Shown here: piece after piece, positions 12,240 to 25,354 of the stretch
How the letters are laid out: the number at the start of each line of letters is the position of its first letter
Numbering within the stretch: position 1 is the stretch's first letter
Source of the DNA: Cristatella mucedo
Taxonomy: Eukaryota; Bryozoa; Phylactolaemata; Cristatellidae
Direction of reading: 5' to 3'
NCBI GenBank assembly: GCA_009760855.2
Contig: WPIO01000008.1
Location: 4,242,501 to 4,306,500, forward strand
DNA: 64,000 nt
Made by a program: the position numbers and the translations under genes
Notes under the pieces: model-generated
What the model was told of the DNA's origin: nothing
Seen by the model: the letters and a program-made list of their open reading frames with translations, nothing else
The model's database searches: none

Positions 12240-12365
12240 CACCGCGATGGCACTGTGCCGCCACCGTGGAGGCACTTTGGAGGTACTGCGGAGGTACAAT
12301 GGAGGCGCAATGGAGGCACCGTGAAGGCGCCATGCCTCCATCGTGGAGGCACTGTGGAAGCACTG
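12240..12365 (+). repeat. Minisatellite of GGAGGYACT-type units
   Basis: Ten or so copies of a 9-12-nt unit (GGAGGCACT/GGAGGTACT with variable spacers). Immediately followed by a family B LINE fragment. Confidence 0.7.
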
Positions 12366-12384
12366 CGCAAAATCTAGGTTTTTT

Positions 12385-12650
12385 TTTATCCCAAAGTGAC
12401 TTTTCATTAGACGACCACGTAAGTTCCACAGTCAAGTCCGCCAACTTTCAGCTACATAACGTTGCTGAAATTCGGGCTTATTTAGACATGGATATCCAAT
12501 CGAAACTGATCTGTGCATTTGTGGCATCCCTACTCGAACTCTGCAACCCACTGCTTACAGGTCTTCTGGCCTGTGATATCAGGCATTTACAGCTTGCGCA
12601 AGACTCTGCAGCTAGGCTTGTCTGTGGCTTGTTAGAGAACTTCTGAGAAC
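12385..12650 (+). mobile_element. LINE family B internal fragment
   Basis: Translates to SDFSLDDHVSSTVKSANFQL and DIRHLQLAQDSAARLVCG, the region downstream of the RT palm. Truncated at both ends. Confidence 0.8.
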
Positions 12651-13049
12651 TTCACATGTTTAGTATTTCTGCTTGTTGCTGGTTGTCTTGGCAGCGGTCA
12701 ATACTACTGTTCACCGAGTTCGTCTTACATGGCTGCCGTCTCGCATCAGCATCCCTGGCATTGCACTGCAACCGAGAGACTTGCGGGCTTCAATGCAATT
12801 AGGAGACTTGAATCGATGTAATTAGGAGATTGTCTTCGATGCAATTCGAGACAGTCATCCGAGCACCCTCTAAAGTAAGGGATGCCAAATGAATTGGCGC
12901 ACGATCGACTGCTTTTCAGAATTCACGGTCTCCCTGTTGCCGATGTAATCGCAAAGCCAACGAAGGCTCTCATTGTTATGCAGGTGACTCACGGCCGTGT
13001 TTCTGCTTCGTCTGTACTTTGATCTTTCGCTGGCTTCTAGCACTTCGCA

Positions 13050-13940
13050 CACTCTTCCAAATCCATTGCTGCAAATATTTCTGACATTCGTACTTACACA
13101 GCAACAAAATTTCTCAAACTAAAAGATGGTATAACCAATTTACTTGTTATTGCCAAGTCTAGTGCGACTCAAAAAGTTGGGAAACTGTCCCTCAAAATAG
13201 GCCCAGTCACCATATCCACTGTGACATATGCACGCAATTTTGTTGTCCTATTCAAATGATTACCGATCACATGAAGACTAAATCAGCTCCAACTCTAGGT
13301 TTGCCTACTTTCAGTCACGTAACTTTTCAAAAATTTGGGCCTGCTTGTACAGGAACACTACGTTCAAGTTGATCCATGTATTGCTGACATTACGTCTAGA
13401 CCTTTATAACCCACTATTCGCACGTCTTCCGGCCTGTGTCCAATCCGACGCTAATAGTGTGTGAAAAAATCTGCAGTCAAGCTTGTCTGCGGTGAGCGTC
13501 TAAATTTCCCAAATTGCACCACTTTCCTCCGATCTGTACCGATCCCGATCAATTAGCATTGACTACAAGACTTCGTCATAAACATCAAAGATTCCTTCAT
13601 TTTCTCACTCCGGCGGCCTACTCCTCTGAACTACTCCTTAATCGGGTTAGGTATCATTCCACGTGCTCCTGCAAATTCCTGTGAAAAAGCAGTCTGTTGA
13701 ACCAACTTTGAATCCGTTAAGGTGACCGCACTTACAGTCCGTACTAAAGCCTGGCTCTTGCTCTCTCCCGACTTACTGACTCGACGACATCAAAACGAAG
13801 TTGGAACCTGTTTCTAACAGAGTTTGCTTGGTCTGTGTGAATTGCTTTTGCGCTCCAATGAGTATTGACACTCTGCATCTTTCCATCAACCATAGTCAGT
13901 GCTTCCTGTGCAGTGCATATAAAGTACCTAGCGCGAGAGA
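13050..13940 (+). mobile_element. LINE family B, diverged, to 3' end
   Basis: Begins near the FLKLKDGITNLLVI-like block and continues through frameshifted C-terminal sequence. The last bases (GCATATAAAGTACCTAG) match the family 3' end, where AAAGAGATTGAG should follow; here a (GA)n run starts instead. Confidence 0.65.
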
Positions 13941-13984
13941 GAGAGAGCGAGAGAGAGAGAGAGAAAGAGAAAGAGAGAGAGAGA
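13936..13984. repeat. (GA)n microsatellite
   Basis: GAGAGA run of about 48 nt with a few A/C interruptions, starting where the LINE 3' end has CTAGAAAGAGA. Confidence 0.9.
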
Positions 13985-15470
13985 ACTTTTGTTTCTTAGG
14001 GTGCTAGAAAAGTATGTTATTAATTATTATCACCAACAGGCAAATTGAAGGGCAGAAGTAGAAACCAAAATCGGGCACGTCCTATCGAGCTCTCGAGCTC
14101 TTGTAAGTAGATGTAAAAGACCGGGTCAGCTACGTTAACATAGGCATTACCTTGGCATGACCCCCGTGAGTCTGACCCTGACACTCCTCAATCCCATGAG
14201 TGGAGCTCCACTGTGAACTATCGGCTACAGTCAAGAACCAAGCGGATCTCTACAGACTGGTGGCTTCTAACCACAGCAAAAACGGAACAGGAGCAAGCTC
14301 TTAATGAGGGCCAAATGACAGAAATGCCTTAGAACCTTCGACCCGCCGGCGGTAGGTAATGAAGGATTGCTTCTACAGGACTCGAACTGACCAAAACCTT
14401 AAGTACTTGTACCTTCAACTCTAAGCTGACATCCCCAATTGAAGTTACGAAGAATTCACATGATGCGGGACATTTAAAGAAGAGATCGAGCCTCAAAAGT
14501 TAATATTGAAGACTTTTTCGCATAACGTACGGATCTAGAACCTGGCCAAACTAGGGGAAATTTCCGAAGACCCGGCCCACATAATGCGATGTTTACAGAC
14601 GTTCAAAGCAGAATGAAAAATAACTGTGCGCTGCAATGCCCTGCGATAATGGACGATGGTCTGAAAGCTGAATCCGGAATACAAATCGCTTGGGCCGCTG
14701 AATTAGAACTGAGCGCGTATGAAATAGCCGGGATAAGCCGAGGCTCGTGAGATCAGCGTGATGTATACATATGTATGAAAGTGATTCTTGTCTAACTTAT
14801 GGCCTGGCTAGTATATAATGTAAGTGCGTGACCGCAGTCACTCTCTTGGAGCAGCAGTCTGCCGGTCGGCGAGTCCTATCACTGAGCGCAAGCTGCTATT
14901 AGCCTGCTAGGGAGTAGCCTGGATGTCATCTGTCGTATCAGCCGTAATTTACAAGCTAGTGTTGTGATTTTTTATGTTACGGTGCTTTTTTGAGTGCTGC
15001 AACCAGAATATCTAGCGCTGTGCTGTTGTCGTCTGAGTAATTTGAGCTTCAGATCTTTCCACATTGCACGCGTTGAGCGCCAGCGGCCGATAACTAGTTG
15101 TCATCTTTTACCTGAGAACTCATCATTAGCCGTAGCTGAGGCGACAGTGCACTTGCTGCAAAAATAATTATGATGAGCAGCACTTATTCTGTGGATAACC
15201 TGTGCGTGACAACATACTCAGTCTACACATCGAAGCCTCGCAGTCAATTTGAGTGGTGCCGGGAAGTCGCCACGTGCTATTAACAGCCGCAAGTAGGTGG
15301 CTGGAATTCGCACAGACAGCTGGTTAAATCCACCGCCCAATTGTCGTCGCATTTTCCCGAGAAAATTAGCTACCATAATTAAGGTGATAAAATTGTATTG
15401 CCTTGCATGTTCCTTCACATGCCACGCGAATGATGTTTTGATGAACGGTTTTGGCTGCTGATGCACTTTT
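13985..15470. other. No gene seen; weak tRNA-like B box
   Basis: On the minus strand, AGTTCGAGTCC (14,380-14,390) lies 42 nt after an A-box-like AGCTTAGAGTTGAAGG, but the stems do not close. TATATAA at about 14,812. No coding signal supported. Confidence 0.35.
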
Positions 15471-15960
15471 GTAGGAAGTTCTTACGCTGACCCACAAGGC
15501 CCGCCACGGCATGGCTCCTTCGTACCTAGCTGAACTGCTGCATCAGTTTCAGCCTGTTCGCGCCCTCAGGTCCTGTGTGGACAATAAATTAGCTGTCCCA
15601 TTCCTCTGCTTAAAGACAGTTGGCGACAGAAGCTTTAGCTCTGCAGGTCCTAGACTGTGGAACACGCTTCCACAATTCTTACGCAACGACATCTACTCTC
15701 CAACTGCCGACTATGGCACATCTTTTTCAGCGGTCCTGAACTGCTACTTCTATGCTACTCACTACCTCAACTGCTCTCCTAACTCTGCTATGCTTCCCAT
15801 TTTCTCTTTGTTGCGTGAGACGAAGTCTGTTGGCTACCGAATGCGTACCGAAAGCCGCTTAGGCTGTGAGTGCGCTATACAAAACTCTCCTGCGTGACAC
15901 CCGCGTGGTCTTTATGACTTTGTGGAGTTACTGACGGAGATACATTACATTACATTACAT
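15471..15960 (+). mobile_element. LINE family A, 3' end, well preserved
   Basis: 128-codon open frame MAPSYLAELLHQFQP.. LWNTLPQFLRND .. ending at the family stop, followed by the (ACATT)n tail. 5'-truncated inside the C-terminal region. Confidence 0.9.
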
Positions 15961-16202
15961 AGGCAGGAGCGAACGCGGATGATGCGAGGCCGACGAGGCA
16001 GACGACGTCCGCTACTAGTAGAAGTAAGAGCTTATATCTACGTGGTGCTGAAATTTCAGATTTAGAGCCAGCAGCAGCTCCCAGCGCACTTACAACCAGC
16101 TAGCGGGCTATTGCACAAGTGCGGAACGTTGGTTAAATTAATGACTCCGCCGTTGGGCAAGACATTCGCTAAACCGCCTCGATGGCATACTGAGGTGCTA
16201 AG

Positions 16203-17305
16203 GATAATAATAATAACAATAATAATAATACACTTGATAAAGCGCCCTCAGAGAATTTAATCTCTTTTTAGGCGCTTTACATTTGCTGCAAAAGGAAATG
16301 CAATTGAATGGTAAGTAAAATCATGCTTGAAAAACAAACACAATGAATAATATGGTTAGGGGTGACATGCACAGGGTCAGCATGCAAACGTGGTTAGTGG
16401 CAGCATGCACAGTGTCAGCACGCATAAGTAAATCAAGGACGAATCACAGGGACCCTCTAAATGCTGTCCTAAATATGAGTGTTTTTAAGTTCTTTTTAAA
16501 TGTGGTTAAGTCATGGGATGTTCTGACGCAAGTCCGGAGGGAGTTCCAGGCTTTGGGAGCATACGAACTAAATAAACGGTCTCCAAAGGATTTAAGGTTT
16601 GTACGAGGTATTTGTAGACTGCTGGATTCCGAAAAGCGGGTGGTACGATGCTTGGCCTGGTGGGGGAGTAGATCTGAGAGATTGGCAGGAGCTAAAGAAT
16701 GAAATGACCTAAAAGTGAGTGACAAAACCTTCAAGTCAATCCGTTGCTTGACTGGTAGCCAGTGCAGGTCGGCGAGAAGTGGTGTAAGATGTGGCAACTG
16801 CGACGCTCACGACAGACAAGTCTAGCTGCCGAGTTTTGCACCAGCTGCAATCGCCTGATCGCACATGCCGGTAGGCCAGTAAGCAGTGAGTTGCAGAAGT
16901 CGAGACGGGATACCAAGAATGCATGGACCAACTTAGAGTGGTATGGCTATCTAAACAAACCCGAATTTTAGCAGTGTTATGAAGCTGAAAATAGGCAGAT
17001 TTGACTGTGGAGCTGATATGGTTGTCTAACGAGAGGTCGCTTTGGAACATGACACCTAGATTTCGAGCTGATTCAACAGGAGATATGCGGGCAGAGCCAA
17101 TTTTGAGCGTCAACCTTTCCAATTTGTGAATCACACTGGGTTTGCCCATAACTAGTAAGTTAGTTTTATCATCGTTTAGTTTTAGAAAATTTGCTGCCAT
17201 CCATGTGTGGATGTCATCAATACATTCAGCAAGTGAGTTGGGAGAATTGGAGGTGCTCGAAGGTTGGGAGGGATCAATGCAAAGGTACAATTGAGTGTCA
17301 AGAAT
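16203..17305 (-). mobile_element. LINE family B, long 3' portion
   Basis: Reads with few breaks: DPSQPSSTSN, WMAANFLKLNDDKTNLLV, NLGVMFQSDLSLDNHISS, RLDFCNSLL, LHWLPVKQRIDLKVL and YAPKAWNSLR, then the AATAAT tail at the left. L2-like C-terminal half of ORF2; starts just after the RT catalytic block. Confidence 0.88.
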
Positions 17306-19435
17306 TGTTTGGGCAAAATAGAAAGCAGAAAATATACGTTCCTTAACGGTATTCGTTCCGTACCCTAATCTAAGGGCCCGTGCCTAGTAAACTAGCTTAT
17401 GGTCGTCACTTTAACACACCTTGACTTTTACTCGTTAACCGTGGCTCTTCAGCGGCTCTAACGTACTGTGCAATTTCATTTAGACAACTAAGTGCCTTCA
17501 TTGAACGCCGTCGTTATTTTTCAGGCATTGAAATCCACCCGGGGCCCGCCACCCGCTTAGATGCATAGCTTGGGTCTTGGCCCGCGGGCAAGGTGCTCGC
17601 TCGCACTTCCACACCCAGAGATGCGTGCAGAGAGCGATCCCTTACTTGGCGTTTCGAGCGAGGGTGACGACCGTTACGAGGCTCTTCAGTCGCTGCATAA
17701 GCGAGACTGTTGTTAAGTCAGGCCAATCATTCCCGTTTCTAGCTGTGACTGCACGCATTGCCCATAACATGCAAGCTGTACCGCGAGCATGTAGCTATTG
17801 CTTGCACTGAAGGCACGTGGGCTCGTGGGGGCTAAAGATTTCTGTCTGCGGGTACATGAAGCGTATGCACGCAGCGGTAAATATCGACGAAGATCGTCAA
17901 CTTGCAGCATACACGCAATGAAGCCAAACGCATACGGTGCACTTTCTTGAGCGCTCTTGAAAGTCATGGTGGTCGCCGTTGTACAGATTGGACATGTGAT
18001 TTGATTTGGCTGAACGTGGTTTAAAAGAGGATCCCCCACATGCGGTGTATTGATAGTCTGAGGACACGCGCCCATGCGCTTAAATAGTGGCGATGCCGGC
18101 CGATTCACCAATTATATGCAAAGAAGCAAAGGAAGCCGTTCGGTGGAGTTAATGGAGCGGTAAATGGGCCGCCATTAATAATGCGTCACCAGCAGATGCT
18201 CAACGGCCTCGAGCAGCCACGCCTATCATGATCGTGCTGTTCCGCAAGGCCGAAGGCAGAAAGCTAGACGCTCTACCCACTGAGATATGAGTGTAGCAAC
18301 ATTCCTTGCAGGCAGCTTCTCCTGAATAGTGGCCATCGAAAGGAAAACATAAATCCAATGTGGGTTCGGCAGAGTCAAGACATTCTTCCAGTATTCACTG
18401 AGTGCTTGACGATCGCGTAAAGTCAGTGTGAGCTCGCACATGGAAGCCCTGATGTCGGCAAACTCGCGAAGTGGGAGTGGCTGAGAGACGAAGTGGGAGT
18501 GGCTGAGAGACGAAGTCCGAACGGAGTTAACTAGCGATTTGGGTAACCAATTTAAATTGGTGAGCAATATTCACGACTTTAGCTAATTTTGAACAGGAAT
18601 CTCGACAGAACGGACATGGTGGCAGAATCAACTCTCATGGAAGCGTCACTCCGACGCCCGTCGCTAGGCAACTTCTATTAAGTATATCCGGCATAGCAGT
18701 CAATAATAGTAGTAATATATGAGAAAGAATCAACTCAGATAATGTGAAGTTGATCACAAAGGCCCGATAAGGTCACGCGGTCCTTCTCCCGTACCGAAAT
18801 CTGCCCGAAGTTCACCAATCCCTAACACATCGGCTACTGCTAACGACGGGGAGGCTCGGTTTGAGGAAGCTAGGTTTGTTTGCTAGTTATTTTGTAAGTC
18901 CACCGCAGCCATTGACTTCAGTTTTGCAGTGAGATCCAAAATAATCCCGAGTCGCTATCTAGTGCTGACGATTTTTTTTAATAAAATAGTGATTTATTTT
19001 TATTGAAAAAGAAAATTATTCTGCTGGGCGGGCTCACCAGCTAGGTCAACGAACGCTCTTTCCCTCGTTCCAAAGGAAAGTTGGTTTTTCGTGGTTTATC
19101 ATGTGTGCAGGCTAGTCTATATTAGGAACGCGGTTGTCTAAAGTGCACCCGTAAGATTTTATCAACTAACATCTTCTCTAGCGACTGGAATAAAAAGTGT
19201 GGCCGAGCCGCTTGGCCATGGGCGGCTGGCCCGCCCCTGTAACACTTCAACGTAATAGCAATCGGTTTCGCGAAACTTCATTTTCGACTACATGTTACTT
19301 ATATAATAGATAAAGCTTAAAAATACACCCAGAAATTGTATGCTATCGCTTGTCGCTTGGTGCAAATATCGCGCCAGCGCGTTATCGTACAGACAAGAAT
19401 ACAGCAAAGTTCAGACAGACGTACAGCAAATTGAC
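17306..19435. other. No gene seen; one 22-bp duplication
   Basis: A perfect 22-bp tandem duplication (GAAGTGGGAGTGGCTGAGAGAC) sits at 18,470-18,513. ORFs here have no recognisable features. Confidence 0.4.
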
Positions 19436-19501
19436 TTGGCGGATTGACCATCAACCCGGGCTCAACCCGGGCTCAGCCCGGGTTGGTGGTCAATCCGCCA
19501 A
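19436..19501. repeat. Near-perfect 27-nt-arm hairpin
   Basis: The left arm 19,436-19,462 and right arm 19,475-19,501 are reverse complements with a single mismatch; the 12-nt loop repeats CCCGGGCTC of the arm. No larger element was found around it. Confidence 0.9.
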
Positions 19502-19792
19502 AAACTAGCGACCTAAAGCTCCGTTATCGGCTTCATATTAAACAGAATCAGTTTACTCTCGTCCTCGCCCTGACGCCGAGAATTCACCGGGCTATGCGTA
19601 CGGGATCTGCGTCGGCTGCCAACGCAAGCTAGTCTATTCATCATAGCTGCCACCTAATAAGCTTATTGAACTAATACGCCCCAGAAGGCACCGCTGGGCT
19701 AGACATGACGCATTTTATAATAGACCGTTACGGACACCTTAGCCGAAAATGAGCTAACTTAACTAGCTAAGTTAACTATCAAGTACTAAGCG

Positions 19793-20668
19793 TGTGGCTG
19801 GATTAGAAGGATTTGCTCTTCTAATAGGTGATGCTATTGTGCCACCATCACCACGTGCTCGAAATTGAGGATCGTTTTTTGAAAGCTGACTAAATTTTCA
19901 AAGCTTCATTCAGAAGACTGCTTCTGCAGCTAGCCATCACGTCCGATCCCAATCTAAGATTAGGAGCTGTCTTCCATAGTAGCATGCAAAAAATTTAACA
20001 AGCTCCTTAGTTCTGTATCAGCTTGATTATTACAATTCCTGTTTGGCAGGGCTACTAAAAAAGCAACTATGCCACTGCAGTTGGCTATGAATATGGCTGC
20101 AAGGCTAGTCTTCAAGTCCCAGAGGTTTGGCAACGTGTCTCCTTTGCTAAAAGAGCTAGGATAGATGCCGGTCTAACAACGGATACAGAGAAAAGTTCTT
20201 CCGCTGAGAGCAAGGCCCACCACGGCTTGGCTCCTCCATACCTAGCTGAACTGCTGCACCAGTTTCAGCCACCTCGTGCCCTCAGATCCTCTATGGATAA
20301 TAAATTAGCTGTTCCATTCCTCCACTTAAAGACCGTTGGCGACAGAAGCTTTCGCTCTGCAGGTCCTAGACTATGGAACTCACTTCCACGATTCTTGCGA
20401 AACGACAACTACTCTCTTGCTGCCGACTATGGCTCATCCTTTTCAGCGGTCCTGGGCTGCTACATCCATGCCACTCGCTACCTAAACTGCTTTCCTGACT
20501 CTGGTATGCCTCCCACCTTCTCTTTGTTGCGTGAGACGAAATCTGTTGGCTACTGAATTTGTACCAAAAGCCGCTTAGGTTGTGAATGCCCCATAAAAAA
20601 CTCTTTTGCATTGCACCCATATAGTTTTTTTGGCTTGTGGACTTTCAGGCGGAGATACATTACACATT
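19793..20668 (+). mobile_element. LINE family A, 3' half
   Basis: From the GDAIVPPSPRAR block through MAPPYLAELLHQFQPPRALR and LWNSLPRFLRND to GGCGGAGATACATTACACATT. Several frameshifts upstream of the C-terminal frame. Confidence 0.85.
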
Positions 20669-21169
20669 AACTAGCTTGCAATTAAGCGATTCTAGCTGGA
20701 TAATGTGTGGCTGCTGGCCAAGCTGCATTTCATGGCTGAACCTTCTCCGCTAGAGCTTAAAGGATGGGCAGCTGACACGGCACACCTACTTCTAAAACGG
20801 CACACGAGCAAGGTCCGAGCGTCTCAGAGCACCTGCCGAGTGAGGCTCGACTGAGTGCAAAGAGCGGCCAGCTGCCGCTCGGAAACAGTCAAATCGGATT
20901 GCACCAAGTTGCAGCCAATCGGATACAATTAGTTCGTGAAGTCTTGATAGGCAGGTCGGCTAGCTGAGGGGACCAGCGGTTGGGTTGGTGGGAGCTCCCA
21001 GCCAGCGTTTGAGGTGGGAGGGATCGATCGCCTGTCGGCTGGCATTGGAAAAAGGTCAGCCGATTACCAGGGTGCTGCAGCCTCCCCCGTTGTTGGTAGT
21101 AGCCGATGTGTAAGCCGTTTCGTCCTTAAAGCTGGACCATTTTCGGCGATCTTAGCGATCCCCTAACCA
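20669..21169. other. No gene seen
   Basis: No coding pattern or repeat recognised. Confidence 0.4.
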
Positions 21170-21315
21170 CGATATTCATGTTGTTTATCCAGCATGATAG
21201 TACTCACCATTCAATCGCGTTTCCCTTTGCAGCAAATGTAAATCGCCTAGAAAGAGATTGAGTTCTCAAAGGGCGCTGTATCAAGTGCATTATTATTATT
21301 ATTTTTATTATCTTC
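21170..21315 (+). mobile_element. LINE family B, 3' tail only
   Basis: GCAGCAAATGTAAATCGCCTAG, AGAGATTGAGTTCTC and ATTATTATTATTATT tail on the plus strand. Confidence 0.75.
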
Positions 21316-21879
21316 AATTTAAGACTAACGTACAGACTGCCAGCAGACAAGCCATGTGTGGCTAACCGTATGCAAAATTGTTGTTAGGACATGGCAGCGA
21401 GCCAAATCGTGGTCAACCGGTAGGCTCGAGAGACCTGCTTTGACAGCGCCGCTGGCGGCAGGTAGATACCAACAATGTCGTCCAAGCCTAGAGTTGTGGC
21501 ATTTTAGTGTCTGGGTAAGGTGTCTAATTATATTTTCGTAATCCTTAAGGCCGAAAGTCCATTACGAGGGTAAATACCTTTAAGTAACTGCTAATCTGTG
21601 GTCTCATAGAGTTCCTCGTCAATAGTAAATTGGTGTTGGAACGTCCACATTTAGAGCATTATTTTCACCTGGTAACCTTTTTCCACTTCGGGGGTCATTT
21701 TTTGAGAACAATAATGTCAAGATGCATATTTTGAACATCTTTTTGGTGAATAGAATTTAACTGGTGGCTAAGCTGTCCCATGCAGTCTGTCTTGGAGTTC
21801 GTAGGAGGCGGTTTAAGTTGAGATTACGATCGTTGCTAGCAGGCTTCTGTCTGAGCCTGACTCATGCTGTTTAATGATA

Positions 21880-22520
21880 GTAATAATCACAATAACAAAT
21901 TTGTACAGCACAATAAGAGAACTAAATCTGCTATCAGGCGCTTAACACGAGCTGAAAAATTAGCCATTCAATTGATTAGTCGTATGCTACACATTGCCGG
22001 AACGCTTGAGCACACAAAGAACAATTCACGCGGACCTTGAAAATGCTGTGAGGAATGTGTGTGTTCTCAGCTTTTTTAAATGCAGTCAAATCAGTGGGTG
22101 ATATGACGTCAGTAGGGAGTGACCACCAGGCTTTGGGAGCATTCCAACTGAAGGACACGGTCCCCAAAAGATTTGAAGCTAGTTAGAGGCACGTCTAAAC
22201 CACGTTAGTCAGAAGAGCGTGTAATACGATTCCAAGCATGGTTGGAAAGTAGTTTGAATTAGTACGCCGGAGCAAGACAATGAAGGAACACAAAAGTGAG
22301 AGGGAAAACCTTGGAATCGATACGCTGCTTGATGAGGAGCCAGTCCATGTCAAAGGTGAGGAGTGCTGTAATGTGGCCATTTCGATGTTTACGATGCACT
22401 AGCCTAGCTGCAGAGCTGTGCACCAACTCTGCAGCTCCTTACTGCCCAGGCCGAAAGACCTGCAAAAAGCGAGCTTCAGAGTTCTCCGTATAATCCGCAT
22501 GTACGTTCAGAAAGCTGTAC
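21880..22520 (-). mobile_element. LINE family B, diverged 3' fragment
   Basis: NAPKAWWSLPTDV and DLTAFKKAENTHIP frames and the AATCACAATAAC tail match family B with about 25% difference. Confidence 0.7.
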
Positions 22521-22723
22521 AATGCTCTCTCGAACTTGTACTGTAAGCGTATTAGGAAGCTGTAAACTTACTTTCACAATTGATTGCATCAATGTTCCGT
22601 CTTGGAATCACATTGCACGCATAATGCTGAATTATTATTCTTAATATTTTGAGCTATACTTCGCAGGCTAAGCTTTTATATGAAAACTCGGCGATAAATC
22701 ATTTTGTTGTAGTTAAGTCAGTA

Positions 22724-23076
22724 ATAATAATGCATTAATAATGCACTTGATAGAGCGTCCTCAGAGAACTCAATCTCTTTCTATGCGCTTTACATTTGCT
22801 GCCAAGGGAACCACGATTGAATGGTGAGTAATATCATGCTTGATAAAGAAACAAAATGAATAACATGGTTAGGGGTGATATGCACAGGGGGGTCAGCATG
22901 CAAGTGTGGTTAGTGGCAGCATGCACAGTGTCAGCACGCATAAGCACATGAAGGACAATTCACAAGGACCCACTAAATGCTGTCCTAAATGGGTGTTTTT
23001 AAGTTCTTTTTAAATGCGGTCAAGTCAGGGGATGTCGTGACGGAAGTCGGGAGTGAGTTCCAGGCTTTGGGAGCAT
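22724..23076 (-). mobile_element. LINE family B, 3' end fragment
   Basis: AATAATAATGCACTTGATAG tail and GGTTAGGGGTGATATGC block; stops at GGCTTTGGGAGC, where other copies continue. Confidence 0.82.
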
Positions 23077-23979
23077 CAATAGGTCTCATGGCATCGCATT
23101 TTGATACGACTTGTTAGGTTCACGTTGTAATTTGCTCCCAATACTGTTGTACGTAACTTTTCAATCAAGAAAATGATTCACACTACAGCACGAACATGAT
23201 TTAGTTTTAAAGTTAAATAAATCGACGATCATATGTTATCTGCTAGCTATTCTTACGTGGTTTCTATTTTTGAGAAACAGTTCTCCTCTTCTTCCTGAAC
23301 GATGATGCTGTTTAGAGTCAGCCGACTCCAGTTGTGTCAGCTGTGTATAACACGACAGCCTCACTTCCGCAATCTGGCGCAGCGATAACTATGTAACCGA
23401 CCTAACAGCTTGAAAAACAAGGTGCGTTACTCACGTGCAACTTATTTGGTTTTCTCCAAACTTGGACATCCAGCTTCAAGGCAAGGTTGAAAGTATTGAA
23501 AACTCTGCTTGGGCTCCTAGCTATATTTAGTGAAACTATCATTAAATCACAGGGAAAATGCCTTCCACACAGCTTCATAACTCACAGTGACTGTGTAAGG
23601 AGATTATGTAGGTCACCGCAATTATACCTCAATTATATTAAAAGCGAGACCCGTATGCAAGAACAAAACCTCAAAGTACGCCTAGTACTTTTGGTGTAGG
23701 CCATAACCCACGTACTCTACAATACGACCTGCCGCAACATTATTTTTGCTGATGAGATTTTGCTGGAAACTCCTTTCCCAGTAAAACTATTGTTTGCAAA
23801 CTGCAGACGAAACTATTTTGGTCAGTACAGAAATACATATATTATATTAGAAGACTTCTGTTTGATAATGAACTCACTACTATAAAATAAGTACCTGCTT
23901 ATGATAGTAATCGCGGTTCGATTACATAAAGTACTATTGAATTTAACCTTGCCTATTACCCTTGCAAATATAGTAATTT
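23077..23979. other. No gene seen
   Basis: AT-rich, short ORFs only. Confidence 0.4.
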
Positions 23980-24455
23980 AATTTAATGTATCTCTGTATG
24001 CAACTCCACAAAGCCACAAAGACTATGTGGGTGTTACGTAGGAGAGTTTTGGATAGCGAACTCACAGCCGAAGTGGCTTTTGGTAAGCATTCGGTAGCCA
24101 ACTGACTTCGTCTCACGCAACAAAGAGAAAGTGAGAAGCATGGGAGAAGTTGTGGAGAAGAAGTCAGGAGAGCAGTTGAGGTAGTGAGTAGCATGGAAGT
24201 AGCAGTTTAGGACGGCTGCAAATAATTTGCCATAATCGGCAGCAGGAGAGTCGCTGTCTTTGCGTAAGAATCGTGGAAGCAAGTTCCACAGTCTAAGACC
24301 TGCAGAGCGAAAGCTTTTGTCGCCAACGGTCTTTAAGCGGACGAATGGAAAAGCCAATTTATTCCCCAAACTGGACCTGAGGGCACGAAGAGGCTGAGAC
24401 TGGTGCAGCAGTTCAGCAAGGCATGGAGGAGCCAAGCCGTGGCTGGCTTTGTAGT
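23980..24455 (-). mobile_element. LINE family A, 3' end, open C-terminal frame
   Basis: 133-codon minus frame MAPPCLAELLHQSQPLRALR .. LWNLLPRFLRKD, with the tail AATGTATCTCTG at the left. 5'-truncated. Confidence 0.88.
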
Positions 24456-25354
24456 CTTCTTACGGCTATGAGATTCGTGGGACTTAGTTATTCTTTCAGC
24501 AAAAACACAAGTCATATTCCATCGAACGTCTGCGAGCGACATGTATTGTATAAATCCTGATTTCTTCTCAGTTTAGGTTGTTTCTCTAACTGCGGCAACC
24601 CCAAGGTAAAATAAGCAACTCTTTAAACCGTTAGAACAAATACCGCAACGAAAATAACTATAATGTAGGCTAATTTTTCCTCGCTTGCGTGTGCTGCAGT
24701 ATTTGCGCTTCGACTGAACTGCTTGGAAACAGTAATTTTGGTCAATCACTGAAGAAACTCTGGCCAAACCCCCATCAGTGATTCTTCCCTCACTGATGAC
24801 GCTTGGGGTTTCTCTGATGACCGTGGAATTTAACTATGCTATCGCAGACGCTTATCCACCCTGCCCTTGACAGCCTTACATAATTATGGCGGCTCATTTA
24901 AATGGTCTCTAAATCTGTTATTTGGTTCTGAACACTCTTGGCCTACACTCTCGCTATCGAAACTCGGCGGTCTTGAGGAACCGCTGATTTTTTCACTTAT
25001 CTAATTTTGTATGTCCAGTCTATCTTCAATGCTATCATCTCTCTCAGTGGGGGAGCCAGGATTTTCATCTTGGAGGGCAAGACCAGCAGAATTTTTTGTA
25101 GGGGAATGACCCGAAGGATTTTCGTGCAGGTATGGCTAAATAAAAACTGCAACTACTAAATAAATCATCACGTAAAATCAGTTTTTATTCGAAAAGACTC
25201 GGTGATAGCTCTTCCAAGTACTATTAAGACATAGCTGGGTCATTAGTGACGGTCTGGGCGTAGGAATAGGAGACAGCGCAGGTCGTTGCCCCAAGTGGGA
25301 GTGGGGCAAATGCCCCCCCCCCCCTACAGGCTCCTCAGCTGATCGCTCTGAAGG
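24456..25354. other. No gene seen
   Basis: A C-run at 25,313-25,324; otherwise nothing recognised. Confidence 0.4.

Noticed and set aside
14367..14437. Possible minus-strand tRNA gene
   Set aside because: A- and B-box-like motifs are 42 nt apart, but the acceptor, anticodon and T stems do not pair.
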